The position numbers and the translations under genes were made by a program. A model generated the notes under the pieces. That model was given only the letters and a program-made list of their open reading frames with translations. It searched no databases and had not been told where the DNA came from. A stretch of 5,311 nucleotides of DNA from Candidatus Colimorpha enterica (GTDB taxonomy: Bacteria > Bacillota > Clostridia > Oscillospirales > CAG-272). Within the stretch, counting starts at the first letter, position 1; each line of letters begins with the position of its first letter. Below, in pieces: positions 1-5,311 of the stretch. The stretch spans positions 1 to 5,311 of the forward strand of contig JAGHTD010000166.1 of the NCBI GenBank assembly GCA_018065475.1, read 5' to 3'.

Positions 1-340
1 TGATTATCATACCGACGTCGAGCTTATCCGCTATGCTTCCCGCTCCGCCGACGTGGTCGGAATGGGGATGAGTGAGGATCAGACAGTCTATCCTTTTTAT
101 CCCGAGCGAGGAGAAGTATTCGGGAAGAAAACCGCCGCCGCTCCCGGTGTCGGTCATCACCGTCGTGCCGTCGGGAAAGACGGCAAGGGAGGAATCCCCC
201 TGGCCGACGTTGAAATAATACACTTCAAGCAGTCCGCTTTTCCCGCTTCCGCCGCGAATGACGGAAACGAGAACGACGGAGCAGACCGCGGCAACGGTTA
301 GCAGGACCGCTGCCGAAGCAAGAAAAATCTTTCTTTTCAT
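1..340 (-). CDS. Exported/membrane-anchored metallo-beta-lactamase-fold hydrolase, ComEC C-terminal-domain-like (partial, C-terminus outside window)
   Basis: The first 113 residues are present; the gene runs off the left edge with no stop. Residues 2-4 are basic (KRK), followed by a hydrophobic segment at about 5-28, so the protein is exported or held by an N-terminal anchor. Cys20 is preceded by AAV, a poor lipobox, so a lipoprotein is possible but not supported. From residue 38 the metallo-beta-lactamase fold begins as in the ComEC/Rec2 hydrolase domain: YYFNVGQGDSSL (41-52), the substrate-side TDTGSGGG (63-70), then LILTHPHSDHVGG (87-99), where His91, His93, Asp95 and His96 form the HxHxDH metal motif. 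The family binds two metals, usually Zn, and hydrolyses phosphodiester or related bonds; the ComEC domain is thought to be a nuclease. Here it stands alone, without ComEC channel segments in front. The ATG at 338-340 is the likely start, because an in-frame TAA lies one codon upstream. No good Shine-Dalgarno is seen; the nearest GAGGG is 14 nt away inside the hairpin stem. The substrate is unknown. Confidence 0.85.
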   Translation of the reverse strand, partial: MKRKIFLASAAVLLTVAAVCSVVLVSVIRGGSGKSGLLEVYYFNVGQGDSSLAVFPDGTTVMTDTGSGGGFLPEYFSSLGIKRIDCLILTHPHSDHVGGAGSIADKLDVGMII

Positions 341-350
341 AATTTAAGCG

Positions 351-375
351 AAAGCCCTCTTTCGAGGGCTTTTTT
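351..375. terminator. Intergenic hairpin, probable (bidirectional or leaky) intrinsic terminator
   Basis: A perfect 9 bp inverted repeat (351-359 with 364-372, AAAGCCCTC/GAGGGCTTT) flanks a 4-base loop. On the minus strand, the coding direction, the loop reads GAAA, a GNRA tetraloop closed by C-G. The stem there is followed by CGCTTAAATT, a weak U-tract. On the plus strand the stem runs into TTTTTTAT (positions 370-377), a canonical intrinsic terminator. It begins 4 bases past the stop codon of the YfhO gene and lies in the 36 nt gap before the MBL-fold gene. It may partly terminate the operon, attenuate the MBL gene, or stop antisense transcripts. It could also stabilise the 3' end of the mRNA. 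The structure is certain from the sequence; the activity is inferred. Confidence 0.7.
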
Positions 376-376
376 A

Positions 377-3067
377 TCAGTATATCGGGTTTTCGGCGAT
401 CCAGCGCTTCTTTTCCCTGCGCCTGCCGTAAATATAGAACCCTATACATACGAGATAGACGATGACGCCGCATATCGAGATGATCCCGCCGTACTTGTAG
501 CAGTCGGGGCAGTAGGTCATCTCTACGGTGTGGTATCCCGCGCCCGCCTCAACGGCGATGAGCGCGCCCTCTACCTTGATAAGCTCCTTTTCCTCGCCGT
601 CAACGAGTATATGCCAACCCTTGTCGTAAGGGATTGACGTGCAGATGAGCTTCTTGCCTTCCGGCACCGTGATATCGCCCTCGATGTGGGTGTCCTCGAA
701 CTTCGTGATGTTGAGGTTGCCCTTGCGGAGATCGGAATACATCTCTTTGAACAGCTCTTCGTCGAGGTAGAAGAAGTAATCCTGGTTGGTCATAATGTAG
801 ATCGGCTCGTCCTGGAGCTCGACCGTCACCGTGATCTCGCAGTCCTCGTCGAAGGTACCGATGGATATGATACGGTCGGTCTCGTTTCCGAGGACGTAAC
901 CTCTCGACGAGCCGTTGACCTTCAGCTTTGCCTCTCTCGGGTAGTCGGTCGGGATGTTCATATAGACGGGTACTCCGCCCTTGACCGCAACGGTATATTC
1001 GATGGTGGCAGCCGCCTTTTCGTCTTCCTTGCTGTACTTTCTGTGCTGAGTGGTGAAGCCGGTCTTGACGTTTGTCATCTCCGTATTCAAGAGCGTAAGC
1101 TCTTTGAACAGCTCTTTGCCCTCGTATTCGCTTCCGGCGATCGCCTGCGTCAAAGCGTTGAGAGCCCTGAACGCGCTCTTGTAGTCGGTGATCTCGAAAT
1201 CGGCGAGGTCTCCGTCAGCCGCGTAAGCGAGCGAGAGGACGTAAAGGTTTTCAAAGACCGTGTATCCGTTGTCGGAATCGACGTGGATGTTCTTCATTAT
1301 ATCGGTGGACGAAAGCTCCTTTGATACGACGTACTTTATGTTGAGGAGCGAGTCGGAAACCGGGTTGCCTCCGAGGTACTTCGACCAATGGGACTTTGAG
1401 GCGTAGCCGTAGCTGTGGAGCAGGTCGATGACAGATTTGTTGAGCGTCGAAGTGGAGTTGGATATTCCGTAGAAGCCGAGCGTCATCGGGTCGTTGACCT
1501 TTCTGTGAAAGTCCTTCTCCATACGGTAGAACTCGCTTTGGTCGTGCTCCTTGACCCATTCGACGGAGGGACGCGCCTTGTCCATAAAGTCGTTGTAGGA
1601 AGTGCGGCGGCTGATGACGACGTCGTCATCGAGGGCGATCAGATTGAGAAGCCCCGCGCCGAACAGTTCAAGACAGCAGAACGCCGCCACTATTATCGCC
1701 CCGAGCCCCTTCGTGTTGTTCGACTTGACGAAGAACAGGGCGACCGTGAACGCGATCACGCAGAGCACCGACAGCCATATACAGGAGAAGTCGTTGAGGA
1801 ACTCGTAGTCCTGCTTCTGAATGAACATCAGCAGTATTACGTAAACACCGCAGAATATCGCGAGATATTTGTAATTTGAGCTTTCGAGCGTCGTGAACGC
1901 CTTGTACGCCATGACGAGCGTGAGGAAGATGAACATGAAACTGTAACGGTAGTTCAGCCAGTTCGGCTTCTGGAAGCCGTGCCATACGACGTCGATCGCG
2001 TGCGTGTTGAAGGAAAGGAGGAAGACGAGGAGGATAACTCCGCCCATAAGCCGTTCCTGCCAACGGATCTTCGACGAGAGGAAGTACATGGGGACGAGGA
2101 GAAGCATGACCGTTCCGCAGTAAACGACGGGAAGACCTTCGGGCCTTACCGTATCGTAGGAACCGGGGAACAGCTTGACCATGAAGTCGAGCAGGTCGAA
2201 ACGCTGACCGAAGTTCCAGTTGACGGTGCTGAACGTGTTTTTACCGAACTGGAGCGAGGTGTATGCGGGCCATACGATGATCATGGCTATCGAGATCGCT
2301 ATCGCCGAGAAGAACGCTATCCTGCCGAGCGACTTCCAGAAATGGTTGTCCTCAAGCCAGAAGTTGTTCTCGCTGTGGTTGTCGTGAGCGATGTAGTAGT
2401 AGAAGAAGTAGATCGCCGTATAGATGCAGACCATGTAGCCGATGTAGAAGCTGGTGAGCAGGGACATCGCGAGCGAGAAGACGAAGAGGATGAACTTCTT
2501 TTCCTTGATGAGACTTTCGATACCGAGGGTGAGGAGGGGGAGAAGGATCACGCAGTCGATCCACATCGTGTTGTGGCTGTAAACGACCGCGTAGGCGGAC
2601 ATCGCGTAGCAGGTGGAGAAGATGATCGCGTTTATCGATCTCGACTTTCTCGCTTTGTGGAGATAGAACGCCATCGTCGCTCCCATACATCCCGTCTTGA
2701 GAAGCTCCATAAGGAGAAGGAACTCGGTGGTATGATTTTCCGAGAACAGGCAGATGAGGAAGGAGAAGGGGCTTGCGAGGTAGTAGGCGTAAATACCCAT
2801 ATTCTCGCCGCCGAGCGCCCTCGACCAGGTATAGACGAGAGAACCGCCTCCAAGCACCTTTCTTTTGAGGTCCTCGAAGAAATAGACGTACTGACCGTTA
2901 AGGTCAAGGACGAGGACAGAGGAGGTGCCGAAGGGCCAGACCTCCATCGCTATGAATATCATCCATTGAAGGAGAAGCGGGATAATGAACGCCACGAGCA
3001 GAAAACTGTAATTCTGCCATAAGTATAAGAGCCTTGCGCTCAGCTTTTCCCATTTTTCTTTAAGCAT
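377..3067 (-). CDS. YfhO-family multi-pass membrane protein (probable GT-C-fold glycosyltransferase of the cell surface)
   Basis: This 896-residue protein has the size and layout of the bacterial YfhO membrane family. A first membrane segment at about 21-41 is followed by the family signature around SSVLVLDLNGQYVYFFEDL (49-67). Its Asp55 lies in the first external loop, where GT-C enzymes keep their catalytic acid. About a dozen hydrophobic segments follow (near 113-136, 145-165, 168-186, 192-227, 249-267, 311-331, 339-352, 371-391, 400-416, 428-447, 453-478). The conserved PNWLNYRYSFMFIF block is at 368-381. Residues about 480-857 form a large soluble, probably extracellular, region ending in the family motif IPYDKGWHILVDG (812-824) and AGAGYHTVEMTY (841-852). 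A last membrane segment at about 860-880 leads to a basic tail. In Bacillus subtilis, YfhO works with CsbB and GtcA to add sugar from an undecaprenyl-phosphate carrier to lipoteichoic acid. Neither partner is in this window, so the acceptor here is unknown. The start is supported by GGAGG 5 nt upstream. The start overlaps the phosphoesterase stop by 8 nt, which indicates translational coupling. Confidence 0.92.
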   Translation of the reverse strand: MLKEKWEKLSARLLYLWQNYSFLLVAFIIPLLLQWMIFIAMEVWPFGTSSVLVLDLNGQYVYFFEDLKRKVLGGGSLVYTWSRALGGENMGIYAYYLASPFSFLICLFSENHTTEFLLLMELLKTGCMGATMAFYLHKARKSRSINAIIFSTCYAMSAYAVVYSHNTMWIDCVILLPLLTLGIESLIKEKKFILFVFSLAMSLLTSFYIGYMVCIYTAIYFFYYYIAHDNHSENNFWLEDNHFWKSLGRIAFFSAIAISIAMIIVWPAYTSLQFGKNTFSTVNWNFGQRFDLLDFMVKLFPGSYDTVRPEGLPVVYCGTVMLLLVPMYFLSSKIRWQERLMGGVILLVFLLSFNTHAIDVVWHGFQKPNWLNYRYSFMFIFLTLVMAYKAFTTLESSNYKYLAIFCGVYVILLMFIQKQDYEFLNDFSCIWLSVLCVIAFTVALFFVKSNNTKGLGAIIVAAFCCLELFGAGLLNLIALDDDVVISRRTSYNDFMDKARPSVEWVKEHDQSEFYRMEKDFHRKVNDPMTLGFYGISNSTSTLNKSVIDLLHSYGYASKSHWSKYLGGNPVSDSLLNIKYVVSKELSSTDIMKNIHVDSDNGYTVFENLYVLSLAYAADGDLADFEITDYKSAFRALNALTQAIAGSEYEGKELFKELTLLNTEMTNVKTGFTTQHRKYSKEDEKAAATIEYTVAVKGGVPVYMNIPTDYPREAKLKVNGSSRGYVLGNETDRIISIGTFDEDCEITVTVELQDEPIYIMTNQDYFFYLDEELFKEMYSDLRKGNLNITKFEDTHIEGDITVPEGKKLICTSIPYDKGWHILVDGEEKELIKVEGALIAVEAGAGYHTVEMTYCPDCYKYGGIISICGVIVYLVCIGFYIYGRRREKKRWIAENPIY

Positions 3068-3776
3068 TATTGCCTCCGTTTGTGATAAGATAAGGTCTGA
3101 ATCCCAGCCGGTCGGCCGAGATCATGACCATTTCAATGCCGTCGTGGTAAATTGTCTGAGGAACATCCGGCACGTTGTGAAGATGCCCGTACCATATACG
3201 GCTGACGCCGTATTTTTTGAGCACCGATATTATCGGCTCGCAGACGAAACCGCCGTAAACCGGCGGGAAGTGGAGAAAAACGTACTTTTCCCCACCTTTT
3301 TTCTCTCCGTCTGACAGACTCATCTCAAGCCGTATCGCCTCTCTTGCGGTGATCTTCTTTATGTCCGAGCCGGACGGCGCCTTTTTGCCGTCGTTGAACC
3401 ACCCGCGCGAGCCGCAAACGGTATAGTCGCCGATCCTGACGGCGTTGTTCTGCAGGAATGAGAGCGTCTCCATCCCGTTGTCCTTCAACGCTTTCGAGAT
3501 CTTCGTCAGCGACTGCCACCACAGGTCGTGGTTGCCCTTTATCAGGATCTTTCTGCCGGGGAGGGAGTCGATCAGTTTCAGATCGGGGATCGCCTCTTCA
3601 AGCGTCAGCCCCCAGGAAACGTCTCCGGGGATGACGACCGTGTCGTCACTGCCGACGCAGGCGTTCCACTCGTCGATTATTCTGTTTCTGTAGCCCTGCC
3701 AGCCCCTGCCGAATATATCCATCGGCTTTCCGGACGCTTCGGAGAGGTGAAGGTCCGCTATGCAGTATAAAGACAT
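3060..3776 (-). CDS. Calcineurin-like metallophosphoesterase (COG1768-type predicted phosphohydrolase)
   Basis: This 238-residue cytoplasmic protein has no signal peptide or membrane segment. It carries all the metal-binding motifs of the calcineurin-like phosphoesterase fold in order: DLH with Asp8 and His10, GDVSW (51-55) with Asp52, KGNHD (80-84) with Asn82 and His83, His169 in FLHFPP, and GHLH (197-200) with His198 and His200. The contexts PGDVSWGLTLEEAIPDLKLIDSLPG and GNHDLWW are typical of COG1768, a group of predicted phosphohydrolases, so two-metal phosphoester hydrolysis is a safe call. The substrate is not known and I cannot infer it; a nucleotide or small phosphoester is plausible. 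The protein appears complete. Its ATG (3774-3776) comes one base after the threonine synthase stop (TGA-T-ATG). Only a weak GCGGG precedes it, so translation probably depends on ribosomes finishing thrC. Its 3' end overlaps the YfhO start in ATGCTTAA. Confidence 0.92.
   Translation of the reverse strand: MSLYCIADLHLSEASGKPMDIFGRGWQGYRNRIIDEWNACVGSDDTVVIPGDVSWGLTLEEAIPDLKLIDSLPGRKILIKGNHDLWWQSLTKISKALKDNGMETLSFLQNNAVRIGDYTVCGSRGWFNDGKKAPSGSDIKKITAREAIRLEMSLSDGEKKGGEKYVFLHFPPVYGGFVCEPIISVLKKYGVSRIWYGHLHNVPDVPQTIYHDGIEMVMISADRLGFRPYLITNGGNNA
3073..3077 (-). promoter_or_regulatory. Ribosome binding site of the YfhO-family gene
   Basis: The minus strand reads GGAGG, then CAATA, then ATG, a strong Shine-Dalgarno at 5 nt spacing. 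It lies inside the phosphoesterase gene, where it encodes Gly234-Gly235 near the C-terminus. It fixes the start of the YfhO gene at 3067. Confidence 0.85.
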
Positions 3777-3777
3777 A

Positions 3778-5256
3778 TCAGAGCCCGCAGTATCTCAGGA
3801 CGTCGGCGGTCATCTCCGACGGCGGAATGCTGTCGGAGGGATCGAACACGATCTTTCTGTCCGCGATGCCTTTCAGAGGAGATGTTATCTCAACGCGGCT
3901 GACCTTTTCGAGCAGGTCGATCGAGTCGAGCTCGTTTTCGGTCTTTTCGCCCGTAAGCGCGTAATATACGGCGGGAGCGAATTTGTATGGAGATGCGGTG
4001 GATACGACGATCATCTTCTCCTCTCCGCCGTACTTCTCGGCAGAGTACATTGCGACGGCGGTATGCGTGTCGATGAGATAGCCGTATTTCGTCTCGATGT
4101 GCCTTATCTCGGCGTGAGTGTCATCCTCGCCGCAGTAAATGCCGCAGAAATCTTCGTTTATCTTTGCGAGCAGAGCGTCCGGGACCGTATATTTCCCGTT
4201 CTCGCTCAGCTCCTTCATAAGCCCTCTTACCGTCCCGCTGTCGCTCTCCATAAAGAGAAGTCTCTCGAGGTTGCTTGAAATGAGGATGTCCATCGAGGGG
4301 GAGACAGTCGTATAGAACTGCCTCTTGCGGTCGTAAGTGCCGGTCTCGAAGAAGTCGGTGAGGACATTGTTGGAGTTTGAAGCACAGACGAGCTTCCCTA
4401 TCGGAGTGCCCATCTTCTTCGCAATATATCCCGCGAGGATGTCGCCGAAGTTGCCCGTCGGCACCGTCACGTTGACCTTCTCGCCGAAAGCAATGTCGCC
4501 CTCCTTCACGAGATCGCAGTATGCGGAGACGTAATAGCATACCTGCGGGACGAGGCGTCCCCAGTTTATGGAGTTTGCCGACGAGAGGAATATTCCCTTG
4601 TTTCCGAGCTTTTCTGCCGTGTCGGGGTCGGAAAAGATCTTCTTTACGCCGTTCTGTGCGTCGTCGAAGTTGCCCTTCACGGAACGGACGAAGACGTTGT
4701 TGCCCGTCTGCGTCGCCATCTGGAGCTTCTGCACACGGCTGACGCCGTTTTCGGGGTAGAAGACCATGATGTTTATCCCGTCTATATCCTTATATCCCTC
4801 AAGCGCCGCCTTGCCGGTGTCCCCCGACGTGGCAACGAGGATGAGTGCCTTTCTTCCGTCGCCCGTCTTGCGTACCGAGCGGACGAAAAGGCGGGGCATT
4901 ATCTGAAGCGCCATATCCTTGAACGCCGCCGTGGGGCCGTGCCAGAGTTCAAGCACTCTCAAAGAAGGTCCGACCTCCGAAAGAGGTGCGGGATGAGGGC
5001 CGAAGCTCTCCTCTCTGTACGCTTCCCTGCATTCGCAAAGAAGCTCGTCGTATGAGAATGAATCCGAAAGAAAGGCGTGCATTATCTTTGCCGCCCTCTC
5101 GGGATAGGACATATCCTTCAGCGCGTCAAAATCCGCGTCGGAAAAGACGGGGATCTCATCGGGGAAATAAAGTCCCCCGTCGGGAGCCAGTCCTTTTTTT
5201 ATCGCCTCCGCGGAGGTCACCGCGGGAGACATTCCTCTTGTACTTACGTATTTCAT
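3778..5256 (-). CDS. thrC: Threonine synthase (PLP-dependent)
   Basis: ThrC converts O-phospho-L-homoserine and water to L-threonine and phosphate, the last step of threonine biosynthesis from aspartate, in the cytoplasm. At 492 residues it is the long form, with an N-terminal threonine synthase domain (about 1-80, starting MKYVSTRGMSPAVTSAEAI) before the fold-type II PLP core. The PLP Schiff-base lysine is Lys113 in ELWHGPTAAFKDMALQ (103-118). Other signatures are LVATSGDTGKAALEG (140-154), the SSANSINWGRLVPQ segment (225-238), and the phosphate-binding loop VPTGNFGD (265-272). DTHTAVA (396-402) and the VSTASPYKFAPAV segment (418-430) also match the family. No key residue is missing. The ATG at 5254-5256 is supported by AAGGTGA 6 nt upstream and by the length of the conserved N-terminus. 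An ATG five bases further upstream (5259-5261) hits a stop after two codons. The gene appears to be internal to an operon; no T-box or leader is visible because the operon begins outside the window. Confidence 0.97.
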   Translation of the reverse strand: MKYVSTRGMSPAVTSAEAIKKGLAPDGGLYFPDEIPVFSDADFDALKDMSYPERAAKIMHAFLSDSFSYDELLCECREAYREESFGPHPAPLSEVGPSLRVLELWHGPTAAFKDMALQIMPRLFVRSVRKTGDGRKALILVATSGDTGKAALEGYKDIDGINIMVFYPENGVSRVQKLQMATQTGNNVFVRSVKGNFDDAQNGVKKIFSDPDTAEKLGNKGIFLSSANSINWGRLVPQVCYYVSAYCDLVKEGDIAFGEKVNVTVPTGNFGDILAGYIAKKMGTPIGKLVCASNSNNVLTDFFETGTYDRKRQFYTTVSPSMDILISSNLERLLFMESDSGTVRGLMKELSENGKYTVPDALLAKINEDFCGIYCGEDDTHAEIRHIETKYGYLIDTHTAVAMYSAEKYGGEEKMIVVSTASPYKFAPAVYYALTGEKTENELDSIDLLEKVSRVEITSPLKGIADRKIVFDPSDSIPPSEMTADVLRYCGL

Positions 5257-5257
5257 T

Positions 5258-5311
5258 TCATATCACCTTTCCGTCAGCGCCGAATGCGTTCTTTATATAA
5301 TTTACCGCTTC
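5258..5311 (-). CDS. C-terminal tail of an unrecognised gene upstream of thrC (partial)
   Basis: From the right edge the minus strand is open for 17 codons, reading EAVNYIKNAFGADGKVI, and ends in TGA (5258-5260) one base before the thrC ATG. The TGA-A-ATG junction has the same form as the thrC/phosphoesterase junction (TGA-T-ATG). The peptide looks like a normal protein terminus, a short helix followed by a turn. The tail is too short to identify a family. A homoserine-pathway gene (hom or thrB) would be the usual neighbour of thrC, but nothing in these residues shows it. A 17-codon open stretch can arise by chance, and the AT-rich TATATAAA at about 5292-5299 could instead be part of a promoter for thrC. 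I favour coding because of the spacing. Confidence 0.55.
   Translation of the reverse strand, partial: EAVNYIKNAFGADGKVI
5263..5269 (-). promoter_or_regulatory. Ribosome binding site of thrC
   Basis: The minus strand reads AAGGTGA followed by six bases and the thrC ATG. The site falls within the last codons of the apparent upstream gene and selects the start at 5256 over the nearby dead-end ATG at 5261. Confidence 0.8.

Noticed and set aside
53..301. Plus-strand open frame that could be the gene served by the plus-strand terminator at 351-375
   Set aside because: It is antisense to the conserved MBL-fold motifs, and its product has no recognisable family features. The terminator orientation alone is not enough to call a gene.
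321..340. Lipoprotein signal in the MBL-fold protein (Cys20)
   Set aside because: The residues before the cysteine (AAV) do not fit a good lipobox, which prefers G, A or S just before Cys. An uncleaved anchor or ordinary signal peptide is as likely.
686..1879. Plus-strand open frames at 686-1324 and 1415-1879
   Set aside because: Both are antisense to the soluble region and later membrane segments of the YfhO-family gene, have biased composition and match no family I recognise.
1979..3022. Open frame of 347 codons on the plus strand opposite the YfhO-family gene
   Set aside because: The product is an implausible run of charged residues (E, D, R, V, H) with no domain. It is the antisense reading of a well-supported conserved gene whose codon bias keeps the opposite frame free of stops.
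3760..4278. Plus-strand open frame of 172 codons across the thrC/phosphoesterase junction
   Set aside because: It is antisense to the C-terminal half of threonine synthase, with no ribosome binding site or recognisable family.
5290..5300. AT-rich TATATAAA stretch as a -10 element of a thrC promoter
   Set aside because: No -35 can be seen because the window ends, and the stretch fits within a plausible coding tail. It is kept only as an alternative.

Overview
The window is a compact stretch of bacterial chromosome read entirely from the minus strand. It holds three complete genes and the ends of two more. It looks like a Bacillota (Firmicutes) genome of moderate GC, most likely Clostridia-like. 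The reasons are a long-form threonine synthase of about 490 residues, a YfhO-family giant membrane protein, a COG1768-type phosphoesterase, GGAGG/AAGGTGA ribosome binding sites and very tight gene packing. The taxonomic call is inference from family distribution; nothing in the window fixes the species.

In transcription order (right to left): (1) 5258-5311, the last 17 codons of an unrecognised upstream gene; (2) 3778-5256, threonine synthase ThrC; (3) 3060-3776, a calcineurin-like metallophosphoesterase; (4) 377-3067, an 896-residue YfhO-family multi-pass membrane protein, probably a GT-C-fold glycosyltransferase of the cell surface; (5) 351-375, a hairpin; (6) 1-340, the start of an exported or membrane-anchored metallo-beta-lactamase-fold hydrolase related to the C-terminal domain of ComEC, cut by the window edge.

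The first three junctions are TGA-A-ATG (1 nt gap), TGA-T-ATG (1 nt gap) and ATGCTTAA (8 nt overlap). Genes 1 to 4 are therefore almost certainly co-transcribed and translationally coupled. The fifth gene follows after a 36 nt gap that carries the hairpin, so it may be partly uncoupled from the operon.

Functionally the set is mixed. Threonine synthase is amino-acid biosynthesis, the phosphoesterase has no known substrate, and YfhO and the exported MBL protein act at or outside the membrane. I see no single pathway joining them; the grouping may be simple operon packing. I found no tRNA, rRNA, CRISPR array, insertion sequence, riboswitch or phage signature. The only intergenic space longer than a base is 341-376. 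This is mostly an ordinary housekeeping region. The points most worth a second look are the hairpin at 351-375 and the pairing of the YfhO protein with an exported ComEC-like hydrolase.
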